The translations under genes and the position numbers were made by a program. Below, one piece after another: positions 51,227 to 63,427 of a stretch of 64,000 nt of DNA (position 1 is the stretch's first letter; the number at the start of each line of letters is the position of its first letter). Under the pieces are notes generated by a model. The model did no database searches. It saw nothing but the letters and a program-made list of their open reading frames with translations, and had not been told where the DNA came from. Source of the DNA: Tulasnella sp. 424 (taxonomy: Eukaryota > Basidiomycota > Agaricomycetes > Cantharellales > Tulasnellaceae); NCBI GenBank assembly GCA_019633425.1, contig WSUB01000062.1:132907-196906 (forward strand), given 5' to 3'.

Positions 51227-53905
51227 CTATGCCTCATCCCCAGCCTCAATGGATGTTTCACCATGGGAGCCTTCCGCTTCGGTAGACCACCTCTCCTCCT
51301 CCAATAGCTCAGCTAGGGAGGAAAGGACCATTCCAACGCCTTGCTGATATCCTGTCTTGGTGTAGATATCTCGAGCTTCGATGAACGCTGCTTTTGCCTT
51401 TGGGTACTCGTTCCGCGACCGATAGGCACATCCCAATCCCCAAATTGCATCAGCAACTCTCTGTTTGGCCCCTAGACGGGAATAGATCTCCCTAGCTTTG
51501 TTGTACGACGTTTCTGCTTTTGAGTACTCGTTCTGCATAAGATGTACCCGCCCCAGTTCACAATTTACATAAGCGACTCTCTGCTCTGCCCCTAAACGGG
51601 AGAAGATCTCCCTGGCTTCGGTGAACGACGCTTCTGCCTTTGAATACTGCCTCAGGAACTGATTGAGATCCCCCAACCCCAAAATTGCATCAGCAACAGC
51701 CTTTTCGTCACCCAGACGTGCGTAGATCTCCTTGGCTTCGGTGTACGACGCTTCCGCTTTGGAACATTCGCCCCGGGACCGATAAAGCACTCCCAATCCC
51801 CAGGTCGCATCAGCGACTCTTTGCTCGGCCCCCAGACGGGCGAAACACTCCCTGGCTTCGGTGTACGACGCTTCTGACTTTGAGTACTCGTTCTGGAGCC
51901 GATAGACCTCTCCCAATATCCACGCTGCATCAGCGACATCCTCTTCGGCACCCAAAAGTTCGTAGACCTTCCTGGATTCGGTGTACGATGCTTCTGCCTT
52001 TGAGAACTCGCCCCGCATCAGATATATCTCCCCCAATTCCCAATTTGCATCAGCTACACCCTTTGTCGCTTTCCGATATGCGCAGCTCGCACAACCTTCG
52101 GTGTACGAACCCCCCGCCTTAGAGGACTCGTTCGGATTGCGGGAGGCCTCTTTTAACCTACAAAACGCATCTGCGGCCTGCTTTTCAAATGTCTCCCTGG
52201 CTGCGGTGAGCAACGATTCCGCTTCTGCATGCTCGTTCAGCTGGCAACATACTTTCCCCTGCCCGATCATCGCATTCGCGGCCGCCAGGGTGTCCCCAAC
52301 CGAGCGGGCGACCTTTAATGCCCTTGCGAAATATTCTTTTGCTTCCAGGAACCGTAGGTTTCTATACTTGGTGTTGCCTACAGCGAACAGAACATTCGTG
52401 GAATAGCTTTCAAGTTCGCTGGCACGTCCTCTTCTGGTAGGGGCGATTCGATTCTATGTGCGGGCATCAGCAACACTCGAGTAGGCAATATGCCTAGCTC
52501 CAATCGTACCATCGAGCCAAAGCTGATCTCACATTCCTTCGCAGTCGGCCTTCTAGTTGGGTCCATTTTCCAACAACGCGTCATCATCGCGCAAAGAATG
52601 TGCACTTGAGACACATGCTCATTGCTCGTAACTTGGGGGAGATTGCCCCGTATCACATTAACAATGATAACGGATTCTCTCTGCAGATTATCGAATGGAA
52701 CACTTCCGGTCATAATCTACCAAAGCCGCGGAACGTCAGCTTCAGCGTAAGGTGTGGCTGTCCGTCCGACTTACTTCCCAACAAATCCAAGCGAAAGCCC
52801 ACATGTCGCTAGCTAAACTGAACTCGTCGTCCCTCAGTACCTCGGGTGCAGCCCATCGAATGGTGTACGCCGGGCCGGTAAGGGTGAGAAATGTCTCGCA
52901 TTCCTCGATTTGGAGCAGGGACACGCCCTGCTCTAGATCTTGAACTTGCCTTGGAGAAACTGGTGCGATCGGATTGGCCACAGTTTTCTCTTTTCGTGTT
53001 CTTGAACGGGACTCCAGTCTGCGGGCCGATCCAAAGTCCGTTATGACAGCCATGCTTTCCGAATTGACGAGGATGTTCATCTAGAAGGAGCGAAGGTGTC
53101 GCCTCAGTTTCGGTCCATCGTGAGAGATTTGCGGTCTTACTGATTTCAAGTCCCGATGGCAGATCGGCGGATCTCTGGAGTGAAGATAATTTAAGCCGCA
53201 AGCAACGTCATATATCTGATATATTACTCGTAAGCACCGCTTCTGAAGATGCAATGGCCGCAACGTACGAGTGCGATGCGCTCTGGAATCACCCAATCTT
53301 GTGAATGAATGAACTCCCTGATATTCCCGTTGTTCTCCCAACGCAAAAGAATCCAAGCAATGTCTTCCCCGGCACTTTCAACAAAGCCAGTCAACTTGAC
53401 GATGTTTTCGTGATCGAGCTCGCTTAGCAAGCTGAGCTCGTTTGCAAACGACTGAAAGACCGAGGAGTTAATCGTTGGCCCGAGTTTAGAAAGCAGCAAG
53501 CTGAGGTGGACCAACTGCGGTTTGGGTACGTCTGTTGACATCGCCGCTCAACCTGAATTTCTTGACCGCAACGTCCACGTCTTCATGATCTGGGTCATCG
53601 AGCGCGAAAATGGAGGCTTTCGCTCTTGCAACGTCGGCACTTCCTCCTCTTTCCCTCGCGTTTTCTTCAGCGAATACGAGATCTTTGGCGTCCACTCGCC
53701 ATTTCGACAACTTTTTGACAACCGATCGCTAATCACATGAACCCATGTAAGTACACCCATTGGCCACCGATGCGTTGTTACTCCCACATACCAAGCACAG
53801 CCTAACTTTTTCAGGAGTTCCAGGAGTCTCCTCTTCCTTATCGATCACAGGTGGTGATTTCCGCTTCTGCGATTCGGTTGATCGTCCTGGAGTCGAGTCG
53901 GACAT
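51227..53905 (-). CDS. K7: kinase-TPR protein with canonical HRD (about 774 aa)
   Basis: Exons: 53905-53792, 53728-53516, 53451-53269, 53215-53141, 53080-52775, 52716-52510, 52453-51227. Leader MSDSTPGRSTESQKRKSPP...PEKVRLCL. Kinase motifs RERGGSADVARAK, VAVKKFRLSG, NELSLLSEL, CHRDLKS (the only HRD in the window), MNILVN (starts with Met where others have Leu), DFGSARR, RWAAPEVL, TGSVPFDNL, TRRPTAKE. TPR exon of 409 codons with about nine units; the second and third units are eroded (QAADAFCRLKEASRNPNESS), the rest regular. The last acceptor is CATAG rather than CACAG but still AG. No lesion seen. Confidence 0.87.
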
Positions 53906-54559
53906 CACGGACGAGCCAGGGGATGAATATAACTTAATGAGAAAGATTACGTCTTTGGTTGATATTCTGACGAGACGAAGAAGACTTGGAAAACCCCGGG
54001 GGGGAGGGGGGAGGAGAGGAGCAAGACGCAAGGAGAGGAGGGTTAAAGAAACAAACGCTTGAAGATAAATGGAAGCAGTTTCAGACTCTTATCTCTTTTG
54101 AGGAAAGGATTGCGGTTAGTACTTTGCTCCCTGTCGGGCCTCCAGGACTCACAAGCCGAATGACCACAAGGAAGTTGCGGGACGTTGCGACACCGCTCGC
54201 TAGCAGAATTGTCTCCTGGAAAAGGCCCGCAGAAGAGTTGCGCGATACGACCAAGTTAATTATTACAGCGGCTTGATCAGGTCTTAGCCACTTAGACATT
54301 GGGGAAAGGGGTGCGGCGAGGGCGCAAATCGCCTTCTCCTCTTAGGCCTTTCCGGCCAACAGGCAACAGACTGGAATGTTCGAGACCGCTCATCTGATCA
54401 GGCTATACATGAAAAGCGTCCGCAAAGCACGCATTTAATACCAAGGGGTTATCGCATCCTGATTGTTAGAACATTCCATCTTCCAACCTTCGACTTCCGC
54501 CTGCTGCCTCTCGGTCTAGGTATGCTGGCTTTAACCCGTCTTAGCCTCATTCATAACTT
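53906..54559 (-). promoter_or_regulatory. Shared upstream block of K7
   Basis: Contains the gcttgatcaggtcttagcca block (54275). A C4/G-rich run lies at 53996-54012. No gene recognised. Confidence 0.45.
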
Positions 54560-57175
54560 AATATTGCTCTTTAATTAAATCACTCGCCTTTTCCACTATC
54601 TCTATCGTGGGTCCTGCGGTATGCCCGCTAACAATCTCCAGCAGGATCCCAGGCCTTGGACCCCGTACCCTCGTAATCGAGGACCAACGACACCGCAGTC
54701 TTGTAAAGGCGCTATGCGGGCAGTGCAGCTTGGGTAGTACCTACATACGGCAAAGGATGATAAGGATTAATGAAGGGTCTCCATTAGTGAGCGATTAAAG
54801 TGAGGCTGTAGGCTCGTGCAAGAGAGACGAAAGAAAAACACTGCAGTGGAGGAAGGCGACAAAAGACGTACAAGGTCTCCGCGCGACTTCGGATGATCTT
54901 TTCGTTTTCCGGGTTCGATTTCGTTCCAAGTGCGTCGTCCAGGAACGGATGCTGGACGTTTTTGGTCTAGTATCGACTTGAGAGGCTCGGTGTTCATGCG
55001 CGAGTTTGCCGCCCCGGACAAAGATATCGATGTCGGGCTTCGCAGAAAGATAGCTTATGTCGAGAAGAGGAAGGTTTGAGCGATGGGCAAGAGAGGGGAT
55101 AGGGCACCGGAAGAGGTACTAAGGATCAATCGAAGCCTGGAGGTTTGTCCTATGGTTTCACAGACTTCAAAGTGACCGTTCCTGTAATCAGGAAAATCCG
55201 ACAAAACTATCCAGTTGTAATAGCCCCTTAGTAATCTAGCTACACCCCCCTTGTTTATAGCTATAATAGTCACCACCCATCCTTGATAGGGGTCGTAGTC
55301 CCCACCACAACTATGATAGCACCTCAATACCACGATGCGAGATGTACGCTTGTGCTCAAAGGTTCTCTTTTCTGCCTCGGTACAACGCATTCGCAAGTCA
55401 TAACGACCGGTGTCGGACTCGGCACAATGTACACTCGCGGTGGATTTGGGAAGCGAGGTGATAAACTACAAAAAGCAATCATAACAGCCGAGACAAAAGA
55501 GAATAGGAAATAAGGTAGTGGAAAGAAGTTGCTTGTAGGTCTCAACAAGGTCCCGGTGATGGTCATCGCCTCCGGAACGCCGAACCTCTCGTGCCTGCGG
55601 TACTACAGGTTCAAACTCCCTCAGCTTGTTACATCGAAACGTTCAATCGAGAATCAAAGCACAACTCACCTCCAAGCCAGGGGCGAGACTATCATCGCGC
55701 ACTTTTCCCACTCGTCGAATCCTCCACCACTTCGGAGCCACCATCCCCTGCACCACCAAGCTTCCTCCAAACTCCCCATCCTCAACCCTCACGAAAGCCA
55801 TATACTCCTTCGTATGCGTCGTTAACGGCCCCGCCTCGCTGATCATGTACTGCGCGACGGCCCGAGCCATCGATAACTTCTGCCGCGCGTTCTTGGGCTT
55901 CAGGATCCGGCCGGTGTGGTAACCAGGTCGAGCCGGGAAGGAAGAGTTGAACACGATGTGTCTAGTTTCGACCTACGCCTGGAAGGGCTTGGATTATGGG
56001 TATGGAGCGTTTTGAGAGTTCGGGTTCGGGGCCGATGCCGGAGAGGAGGATTTGTGGGGCGTTGACTGCTCCAGCGCTGTTCAAGGAGTTTAAGAATGGA
56101 AGTTTAGTACGAATGAACCCCTGGGGGGGGTTGCGGGGAGGCGTACGAGAGGATCACATTCTTCCGAGCGCCGACGAAATAGACGGGTCCACCTCGCGTT
56201 TCTGCGAACTCGACTCCGATGGGCACGTTTCGAGTCGTTGCAGCGGATATTGGTAACGTGAGCGTCGCAGGACCTCGCCGGTGAGGTATGCAACTCTAGA
56301 GAAATACAGGTAAAAAACCTGGTGAATACTGAGTGGCAGTTAAGTGGGCGCGCTCGATTGTCGATCGGGACTCACTCGGGCGAAATTCGACGGCCTTGTG
56401 GGTCAATCTACGTAGCTGTTCGCGTACCTCCCATGGTACCTTGGTAAGCCCTTGAATCCTATCCAGTTGAACAACCCATAAGATTACGGGTCCTCGTCGG
56501 GAACGTGAGGAATGCCGGCGGCCCCACAGCTCGAAATAAAAGCTTTCCCCGATGTCGGTGAAGGAACCCAAAGTAGCCAGTCTGTAATAGATGAAATTTC
56601 GTTAGGTCGGAGTTGGGAGAGAAGTATATGAGTGAAGCTTGCCTTCACAGGCCAGTTTTGCCTTTCTCGTCCGTTGGGCAAGGAACTTCAGGGTGAGGAA
56701 TGAACGTTTCGAATTTTTGCAGATACCTACGAGTCCAGTTAGCCTTCTCTTTGCGCGTGCTTCGCTGTTGAACCCACTTCTTGAACCCTTTATACGCCCA
56801 CCCGTCCGCCCCGTCCGCCCCCGTCTACAGTTCCGCCCACTCTTCGTAATCCTCCAGAGCACCCGAATGACACATCATAGCATTCTCAACTCGAGCAGCC
56901 TCCGAGCATCTTGGTCTCCTTGTCCAAGCTATTTCGCGATCGTAGCATCCCTTCTGAGGGACGGTCCAATAGGACCAATCATCTTGGGTTCTTTGCAATT
57001 TGGACGATGCTGCTGGAACCCGGGAGTCTGGGACCTCTCGTCCACTCACCTTGAAGTCACTCCTTTCCGTTAATCGGTTTGCTGACACCATCGCTGCAGT
57101 CCCGCCTCCAACGATTACAAAGTTTGATTCATCGTCATCCTGAGCGGTCGATTTGCTGTTGGAATCCGAGTCGAC
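54560..57175 (-). pseudogene. GMC5: heavily decayed GMC oxidoreductase
   Basis: Recognisable parts: [34 protein letters not shown] (57.07-57.13 kb), [42 protein letters not shown], and a last exon with YYPSCTARIAPL. The N-terminal anchor is lost; FKV runs directly into SGREVPDSRVP, so VLVIEAG and an intron are deleted. Two extra bases before, and one after, the LGGCSSG region replace that motif with RRPRCSEAARVE before the frame recovers. The HTAGP end is disrupted near 54650. The 55.2-55.5 kb part is an unrelated-looking insertion carrying short direct repeats of cccc-acaactatgatag type. Confidence 0.85.
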
Positions 57176-58551
57176 GAGGATGTGTTCATGATGGTGGCAT
57201 GTGAGCCGATCTTGAAGGAAGATGATAGATAGCTAGAGGACGCATATGTAGATCCGTCAATGGCGACTCAGGATACTCCGACTGCTGTTGCGCCTAGGGA
57301 CGAGGAAGGGGAACATTCTTGACCGAACCAACAGAAAACATTCCCGTGAATCTCCGATAATGGCCGCCGCTGACATCATGTAGCCTCTATACGCGCCGCG
57401 TCATTTTTTTCCCCAATGGCAGGCTTGTCCCAACTCTCAACATTCTGCCAATGATGTTATACACTTCCGGAAAGCCTCCGATCGTGCTTTCCATCCGTTA
57501 GGGGGGCCTTGACTTTGAAGACCCCAGTACCGCCAATCCGGTTCAAGTCCGCAACTTGTACTTGTCTTGTCCATAAAGGTTTTTCATTTGGAACCGAGGC
57601 CAGCCACCTTGGAGCTAGACACAGGCTCCTGAGACTCGGACACTGCAAGTTTAGTGGTTTTCCCTGGCCTGTTCAAACGTACGTCCGGCAATGCTCCCCG
57701 AAACAGGCTCCTAGTTGCTGCAGCATGAGCCTGCTCCCTCTCGTGTCCACCTCTCGATCCCTCAGAGCCCCTGAAAGTGCACGGGTGAAGCAAATATTGT
57801 CAGGCACGACTTCCTTCGAGATATATCACCTGTTACAAAAGCAAAGAAAACGAAGAACACCCCTGGGGGATTGTCTTTGGGCAAAGGGGCGAGGCAAGTG
57901 TATAACCCGCAACCCCATTCCAATCCCTCCCAATCCATTTTGTTGAGTGTTTCCCTACCTGTTCAGCCATCTGTGCATATAGTATTCAATTTCGCATGTG
58001 TGTATCATTTCACTGGGCTACTAAAACCGGACTTCGTAAGGTGGAACCGATAGGCTTCGCTTGGCGCGCCGAATATACAGTATATTTGAAATTTCATCCT
58101 AAACTAAAATTCAGAGATGCGGGGCTGAGATGTTCAACCACTGAACCTGTCACGGAATATAAAAGACTCCCAGTGATAGCGCTTGATGTCAAAATTTATG
58201 CTAAAACAGTACAAAACAAGTGAGCAGTAGGAAAGGCGTGGCTCGTTGCGCCAGACTCTTAGTAGCTCTTATCGACGCGTAAATTTCATTCAGCATCAAA
58301 GTGGCAAACAGCGCGTCTTATGTCCATGCGTACAAGGTTATACAAGATTTAAAGAGCCGAAAGAAGCGTTTGTAATACAAAATCGAGATTACACAAAGGG
58401 GAATATGCCAGGAGAGGAACCGTACACAAAATTCAATTTACACTACTGACCACGAACGATGGGCAAAGGAGTAAAAGCGGCATCAACATCCAGTAACTAC
58501 AAAACAATATTTTTATCGGAGCTCACCTTTCTATATTCGGGATCCTAGCTT
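57176..58551. repeat. Cassette spacer with repeat family; 3' flank of K8
   Basis: Repeat core ctccgataatggccgccgct (57352), ccttgactttgaagacccca (57508), gactcggacactgcaagttt (57632) and the tctcgatccctcagagcccc block (57750). 58.26-58.33 kb matches 3' flanks of K4 and K6. Highly similar to 39.09-39.75 kb. Confidence 0.55.
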
Positions 58552-61278
58552 TCATGAAGACGATCGTAGTCTTGTGTATGCCTCATCTTCAGCCTCCAGA
58601 GATGCCTCGCTGAGAGAGTCGTCTGATCCGGTCGACCGCCCCTGGGCTTCCGATAGCTTGGTCAGAGAGGAAAGGGCAGCTTCAAGGCCTTGCTGCCATC
58701 CTATCTTGGTGAAGATCTCTCGAGCTTCAATGAGGGCTGCTTCTGCTTTTGGGTACTCTTCCCGCAATCGATATACCTCTCCTAACCCCCAAATGGCATC
58801 ACCAACTCCCTTTTCATCTCCAAGACGTGTGTAGATGTCCCTGGCTTCGTTGTGCGATGCTTCTGCTTTGGAGTATTCGTCCCGCAGCAAATAGACACAT
58901 CCCAATCCCCAAATTGCATAAGCGGCACTGCTTTCGGCACCCAGACGCGCGTAGATCTCCCTGGCTTCGAGATACGATGCTTCTGATTTGGAGTACTCGT
59001 CCTGCAGTCGATAGACATCTCCCAAACCCGAAGTTGCTAACGCAACTTGGTGTTCTGCCCCGAGGCGTGCGTAAATCTCCCTGGCCTCAGTGAATGACGC
59101 TTCTGCTTTGGAGTATTCGCCCCACCATAGATATACGTCTGCTAAGCCGCAAGCTGCCCCGGCGACACGCTTCTCGGCACCCAGGCGGGCGTAGATCTCC
59201 TTGGCTTCGGTGTGCGACGCTTCTGCTTTGGAGTACTCCTTCCGGTCCCGATAGACCTCTCCCAATCCCGAAATTGCATAAGCGGCTTGCCCCTCGAACC
59301 CCAGACGGGCGTAGATCTCCTTGGCTTCGGTGTACGACGCTTTTGCCTTGGAGTACTCGTTCTGGTTCCAATAGACCTTTCCCAATCCCCAAAGTGCTTC
59401 AGCGACATCCCTCTCGGCCCCCAGGCGGGCGGAGATCTCCTTGGCTTCGGTGTGCGACGCTTCTGCTTTGGCGTACTCGTTCCGCAACCGATGGACCTCT
59501 CCCAATTCCCAATGTGCTTGAGCGACTTTCAGTTCGGCCCCCTGGCGGGCGTAGATCTCCTTAGCTTTGGTATACGAAACTTCAGCCTCTGCATACTCCA
59601 TCAGCTCGCGACAGGCTATTCCCTGCCCGACCATCGCATTCGCGACCGCCATCACATCCCCAGCCGAGTGGGCCACCTTTATCGCCCGGTCAAAATATTC
59701 TTTTGCTTCCTTATACTGTCCGTTTTCATACTTGGTGTATGCTATAACGCACAGAACCTCCGCCGAATAGATTTCAAGCTCACTGGCACGTTGTCTCCTA
59801 GTGGGAGCGATTTGATCCTATGTGCGAGCGTCAGCACTCGAGTCGGCAGTATACCTAATTCCAGCATCCGTACCAGGAAACGAATGCTACTTTCGCAGTC
59901 CCTCGCAGTTGGCCTTGTGGTTGCGTCCATTCTCCAACAACGCGCCATCATAACGCAAAGAACTCGTACTTGAGAAGTATGCTCATTGCTCGTAACTGGG
60001 GGAAGATCGCCACGTGCCACGCTAAGGATGATTTCGGTGTCCTTGCGGAGATCATTGAACGGAGACTTCCAGTCATAATCTACCAAGGTCACAGAACGTC
60101 AGTCTCAGCAAGGGTTGAAGACCTTCGTCCGACTTACTTCCCAACAGATCCAAGCAAAAGCCCACATGTCGCTAGCCAAGCTGAACTCCTCGTCCCTCAG
60201 CACCTCGGGTGCAGCCCATCGAAGGGTGTATACAGGACCAGTGAGAGTGAGAAACGTTCCGCATTCCTCGATTTGGATCAGGGGCAGACTGCGCTCTTGA
60301 ACTTGGCTTAGAGTAGGTTCATTTGATGGGGCCGAACCGCCCACGTTGCTCTCCCCTTGTCTTCTTGGATGGGTCTCAAGTTTGCGGGCCGACCTGAAGT
60401 CCGTTATAACAGCCCGACTTTGAGAATTGACGAGAATGTTCAACTGGAGTTGGGTTAAGATGTTGCCTCAGTCTTGGTCCAACGCGACAGGTTTGGTAGC
60501 CTCACCGATTTCAAGTCTCCGTGGCATATCGGGGGATCTCTTGAGTGAAGATAGTGTAAGCCACATGCAACGTTGTATATCTGATATATGGCTCGTAAGA
60601 AGCGCCTCCATCGAAGCAACACCGAGACGTACTAATGCAACGCGTTCCGGGATTACCCATTCTTGCGAATGAATGAACTCCCTGAGGTTCCCATTTTCCT
60701 CCCATTGCAAAAGAATCCAAGCAATCTCCTCTTCCACATTTTCAACAAAGCCAATCAGCTCAACGATATTATCGTGATCAAGCTCGCTTAACAAACTGAG
60801 CTCGTTCACGAAAGCCTGGAAATTGAAGAGTCAATGGTAACCCGGATTTCGGATCAAGCCCAGACAGACTAACTGCCGCTCGGCCACGTTCGATGACGTC
60901 GCCGCCACTCAACCTGAACTTCTTAACCGCAAATTCGTGGGTGGCTGCCGAGCTCTGATCACCCGGACCAACGGGCTCGACGATGGACGCCGTAGCTTTC
61001 GCAACATCGGCGCTTCCACCCCTTTTCTGGACGCCCTCATTAGAGAATACGAGATATTTGGCGTCCACGCGCCACTCTGATAATGCTTCGACAACCGCTC
61101 GTTAATCGCATATACTCAAGTAAGTACACCCATTGGCCGCGGTTACGTCGTGACTCTAACATACCAAGCACAACTTAATTCGCTTAGGAGCTCTCGGAGT
61201 CTCCTTTTCCTCAGCGACCATGGGTGGTGATTTCCGCTTCCGTGATTCGGTTGGTCGCCCAGGAGTCGGGTCGGACAT
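58552..61278 (-). pseudogene. K8: kinase-TPR copy with three lesions
   Basis: Layout as in K4-K7: exons 61278-61165, 61101-60874, 60815-60633, 60580-60506, 60443-60138, 60079-59874, 59817-58552, with a TPR exon of about nine 40-residue units. Lesions: (1) the acceptor of exon 2, TTAG in all sister copies, is TTAA (changed base at 61102), and the next AG is 4 nt downstream and out of frame; (2) one base is missing in the 207-nt C-lobe exon (206 nt here, near 60061), breaking TGSLPFNDL; (3) DFG is DFR in exon 5. The TPR exon itself is open. A cryptic acceptor (GGAAG before SPFNDL) could bypass lesion 2. Even if expressed it should be a pseudokinase. Confidence 0.8.
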
Positions 61279-61814
61279 AATAGAGCAGTCAAGGGGTGGA
61301 TATGCTTTTGAAGAATGACGGGGATTGCGTCTGTGGTTGGTGTGCTGACGAGACGAAGAGAGCTTGGAAAGGGGGGAGGGAGATGTGCAAGACACAGAGA
61401 CTGCTGGTTTGAAGTGAGTGCCGATCCTCAGGGACTCCACAGCCTCAACGTGATGCGACACGTTGCCATACCGCCCGCAAGCGAATTTCCCTCCGCTAAG
61501 AAAGGCGACAGAAAGCTTTTGTTTTCTGCAGAACTCAATTGTTCATACGGTGCTTGATTGGGTCTTGGGCACTTACACATCGGGAAAAAGAGTTGCGGGG
61601 CGAAGGTGCGACATCGCCGTGGTGATATTATGAGAGAGCCTCGGCCACGTGGCCGACCCACTTAAAGCGTTGAGCGATCTTCCGGAGCGGTCCGGACTGA
61701 TGTCACTACGGCTTGTCTATGTATTTCACGTGTCCAATGCATTTCATATTACGGTTCCAATCCAAGGGTACCAAAACAAACACAAGAAACGAAGGTAAAC
61801 ACCCTACGCTCCAG
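61279..61814 (-). promoter_or_regulatory. Shared upstream block of K8, ending at the BRF1 relic
   Basis: Homology to the other K upstream blocks runs to about 61.68 kb (cttgattgggtcttgggcac at 61552). Beyond that the expected GMC 3' end is missing and BRF1 3' sequence begins. Confidence 0.45.
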
Positions 61815-63427
61815 CTACACCTCCTCCTGATGCCCTCCATCGTCGTAATAATCGTCATTCGCGCACATGCTATCATCGCCGTCCCCACCTCCAGAATACC
61901 CACCCGCGTAGTCTCTCTCCGTGTGGACCTCACTCGCCCCTTCAAAGTCCGGGTCAGAGTCAATGGTCGACATCCCACCACCCGCTTCATCATCTTTATC
62001 CTCATCGTTGTCGTGGAGCCCGACGATAGAACCATCAAAGCCATACAACTTGAAGTTTTGGGGAGGACGATCAGATAAGGACTTGAAGAGGTTCTTAATC
62101 GCATCATAGTTGATCTTTCGACTGAATTTCTTTTCTGGAGTAAATACCCAACAAACTCAGCTGGTGTCGCCCCTCGTGCTGTTGTTGAATCTCGAGGCTT
62201 TTGGTTTTGTTTCTGAATGGTAAAACGAAATGAAAAGAGGGGTGCGGGTGAAGGTTAGATTGGGAGGAAAAGTAACAGGCGCAGGCACGAGTTGAACCAG
62301 TCGACCACGTACTTTCTGCTTGGGAGGTTTCCGAGACTGCTCTCCTTCAGCTTCGTCTAACCCCTTCTCGCTACGAAACATAAAAACGCCCAGTCAGACG
62401 ACCCAAAGTTAGGTTGTTACATTTTCCCAACGATTTTTAGGTTCCGCCGCTTACCAGCTAGTTTCTCCAAGTAATCCCTATTCAGCTCGACCCACACCCT
62501 CGTCTTCAGGCGGACCTCTTCCTCCGTAAAGACAAACTGGTCTTACTCGTCTTCGTCCAGGTCACCCAGCTTATCCTCGAGCTCCTTATACTTCTTCTTT
62601 TGTCGTTGGTCCGCTTGGGCTTGCTCGAGCTCAGCCGAGACCTCCAGACCCGCTTCTCCATGAAGCACACCCTCCACTTCCTCCGCGATTTCCGCGCCCC
62701 CTCCATCAACGTCCGGGTCATCTTCCTTGTTGGCGTATTCGTTGGACAAGGCCGGGTCGATAGCCATATCTTGGTCCCCTTCGGGAGGATAGAACATGGT
62801 ATTGGCTTCAGCGGTTTCATCGCACGATCGTCCTGGTCGGCTTCTGCTTCGTCGAGGAGGAATAGCGGTCGCTGACCTGGTGGTCGTGCGGTCGTTGAAG
62901 CGCCTTGTTCTGGCGGATGAATGTCCTCCTCTTGAAGACTGACTCCGGGATATGCCAGCGCTAAAGTTAATGGCATGGGAGGTAGATTGGTTGAGGGGAG
63001 GGGAACCCAAGCGATCTTGTGGTGAGGCATTCCGGGATCCCGCATCTCCTTTTTCACTGTTCCCCACCGCGGACTCGACGTCTCCCTCACCATCCGCATC
63101 GCCAGACCCAGACCTCTCCTCATGCGCATCTGTTTCCTCCCGCTTCCTCTCCCTTCTCTTCTCCCTTCTTTCCTGCTAACGCTCCTGCCTTTTTATGACA
63201 GGAGGCGCTTCCATCTCTTCCGACAACCAATGCTGGTCGTCCGGGAACTGAGCCACAGTGAGGTTCGAGCTGCCCGTGTGCTTGAATTCTTCCAACCTCG
63301 TGACGAGAGTAGCGTCGGCTATTTTTATGATTTGGACGATTTCCTGCACGCTCCGACGAAAGTTATTCATTCGAGGGGCGAGAAGGAGGCAGGCACTGCA
63401 GATCCCTGCAGGTCGACGGCCGGTGTA
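61815..63427 (-). pseudogene. BRF1: 5'-truncated BRF1 (TFIIIB B-related factor 1)
   Basis: BRF1 works with TBP and BDP1 to recruit RNA polymerase III. Minus-strand text starts inside the second cyclin repeat (TGRRPAGICSACLLLAPRMN, NFRRSVQEIVQIIKIADATL, RLEEFKHT, LTVAQF), continues through an acidic/basic linker, the C-terminal homology block FVFTEEEVRLKTRVWVELNRDYL (62.5 kb) and SRKINYDAIKNLFKSLSD (62.1 kb), and ends in an acidic tail at 61815. The Zn ribbon and first cyclin repeat are absent: homology stops at about 63427, where GMC6 begins. Lesions: TAG at 63176-63178, TAA just before DQFVFTEEEV (62543-62545), and a one-base loss in an A-run near 62130 before KFSRKINYDA. Not able to encode BRF1. 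Confidence 0.85.

Noticed and set aside
63400..63425. Cloning-vector polylinker-like sequence (cctgcaggtcgac)
   Set aside because: It is read in frame as RRPAGI of BRF1 on the minus strand, a conserved motif of that family, so the restriction-site likeness is chance.
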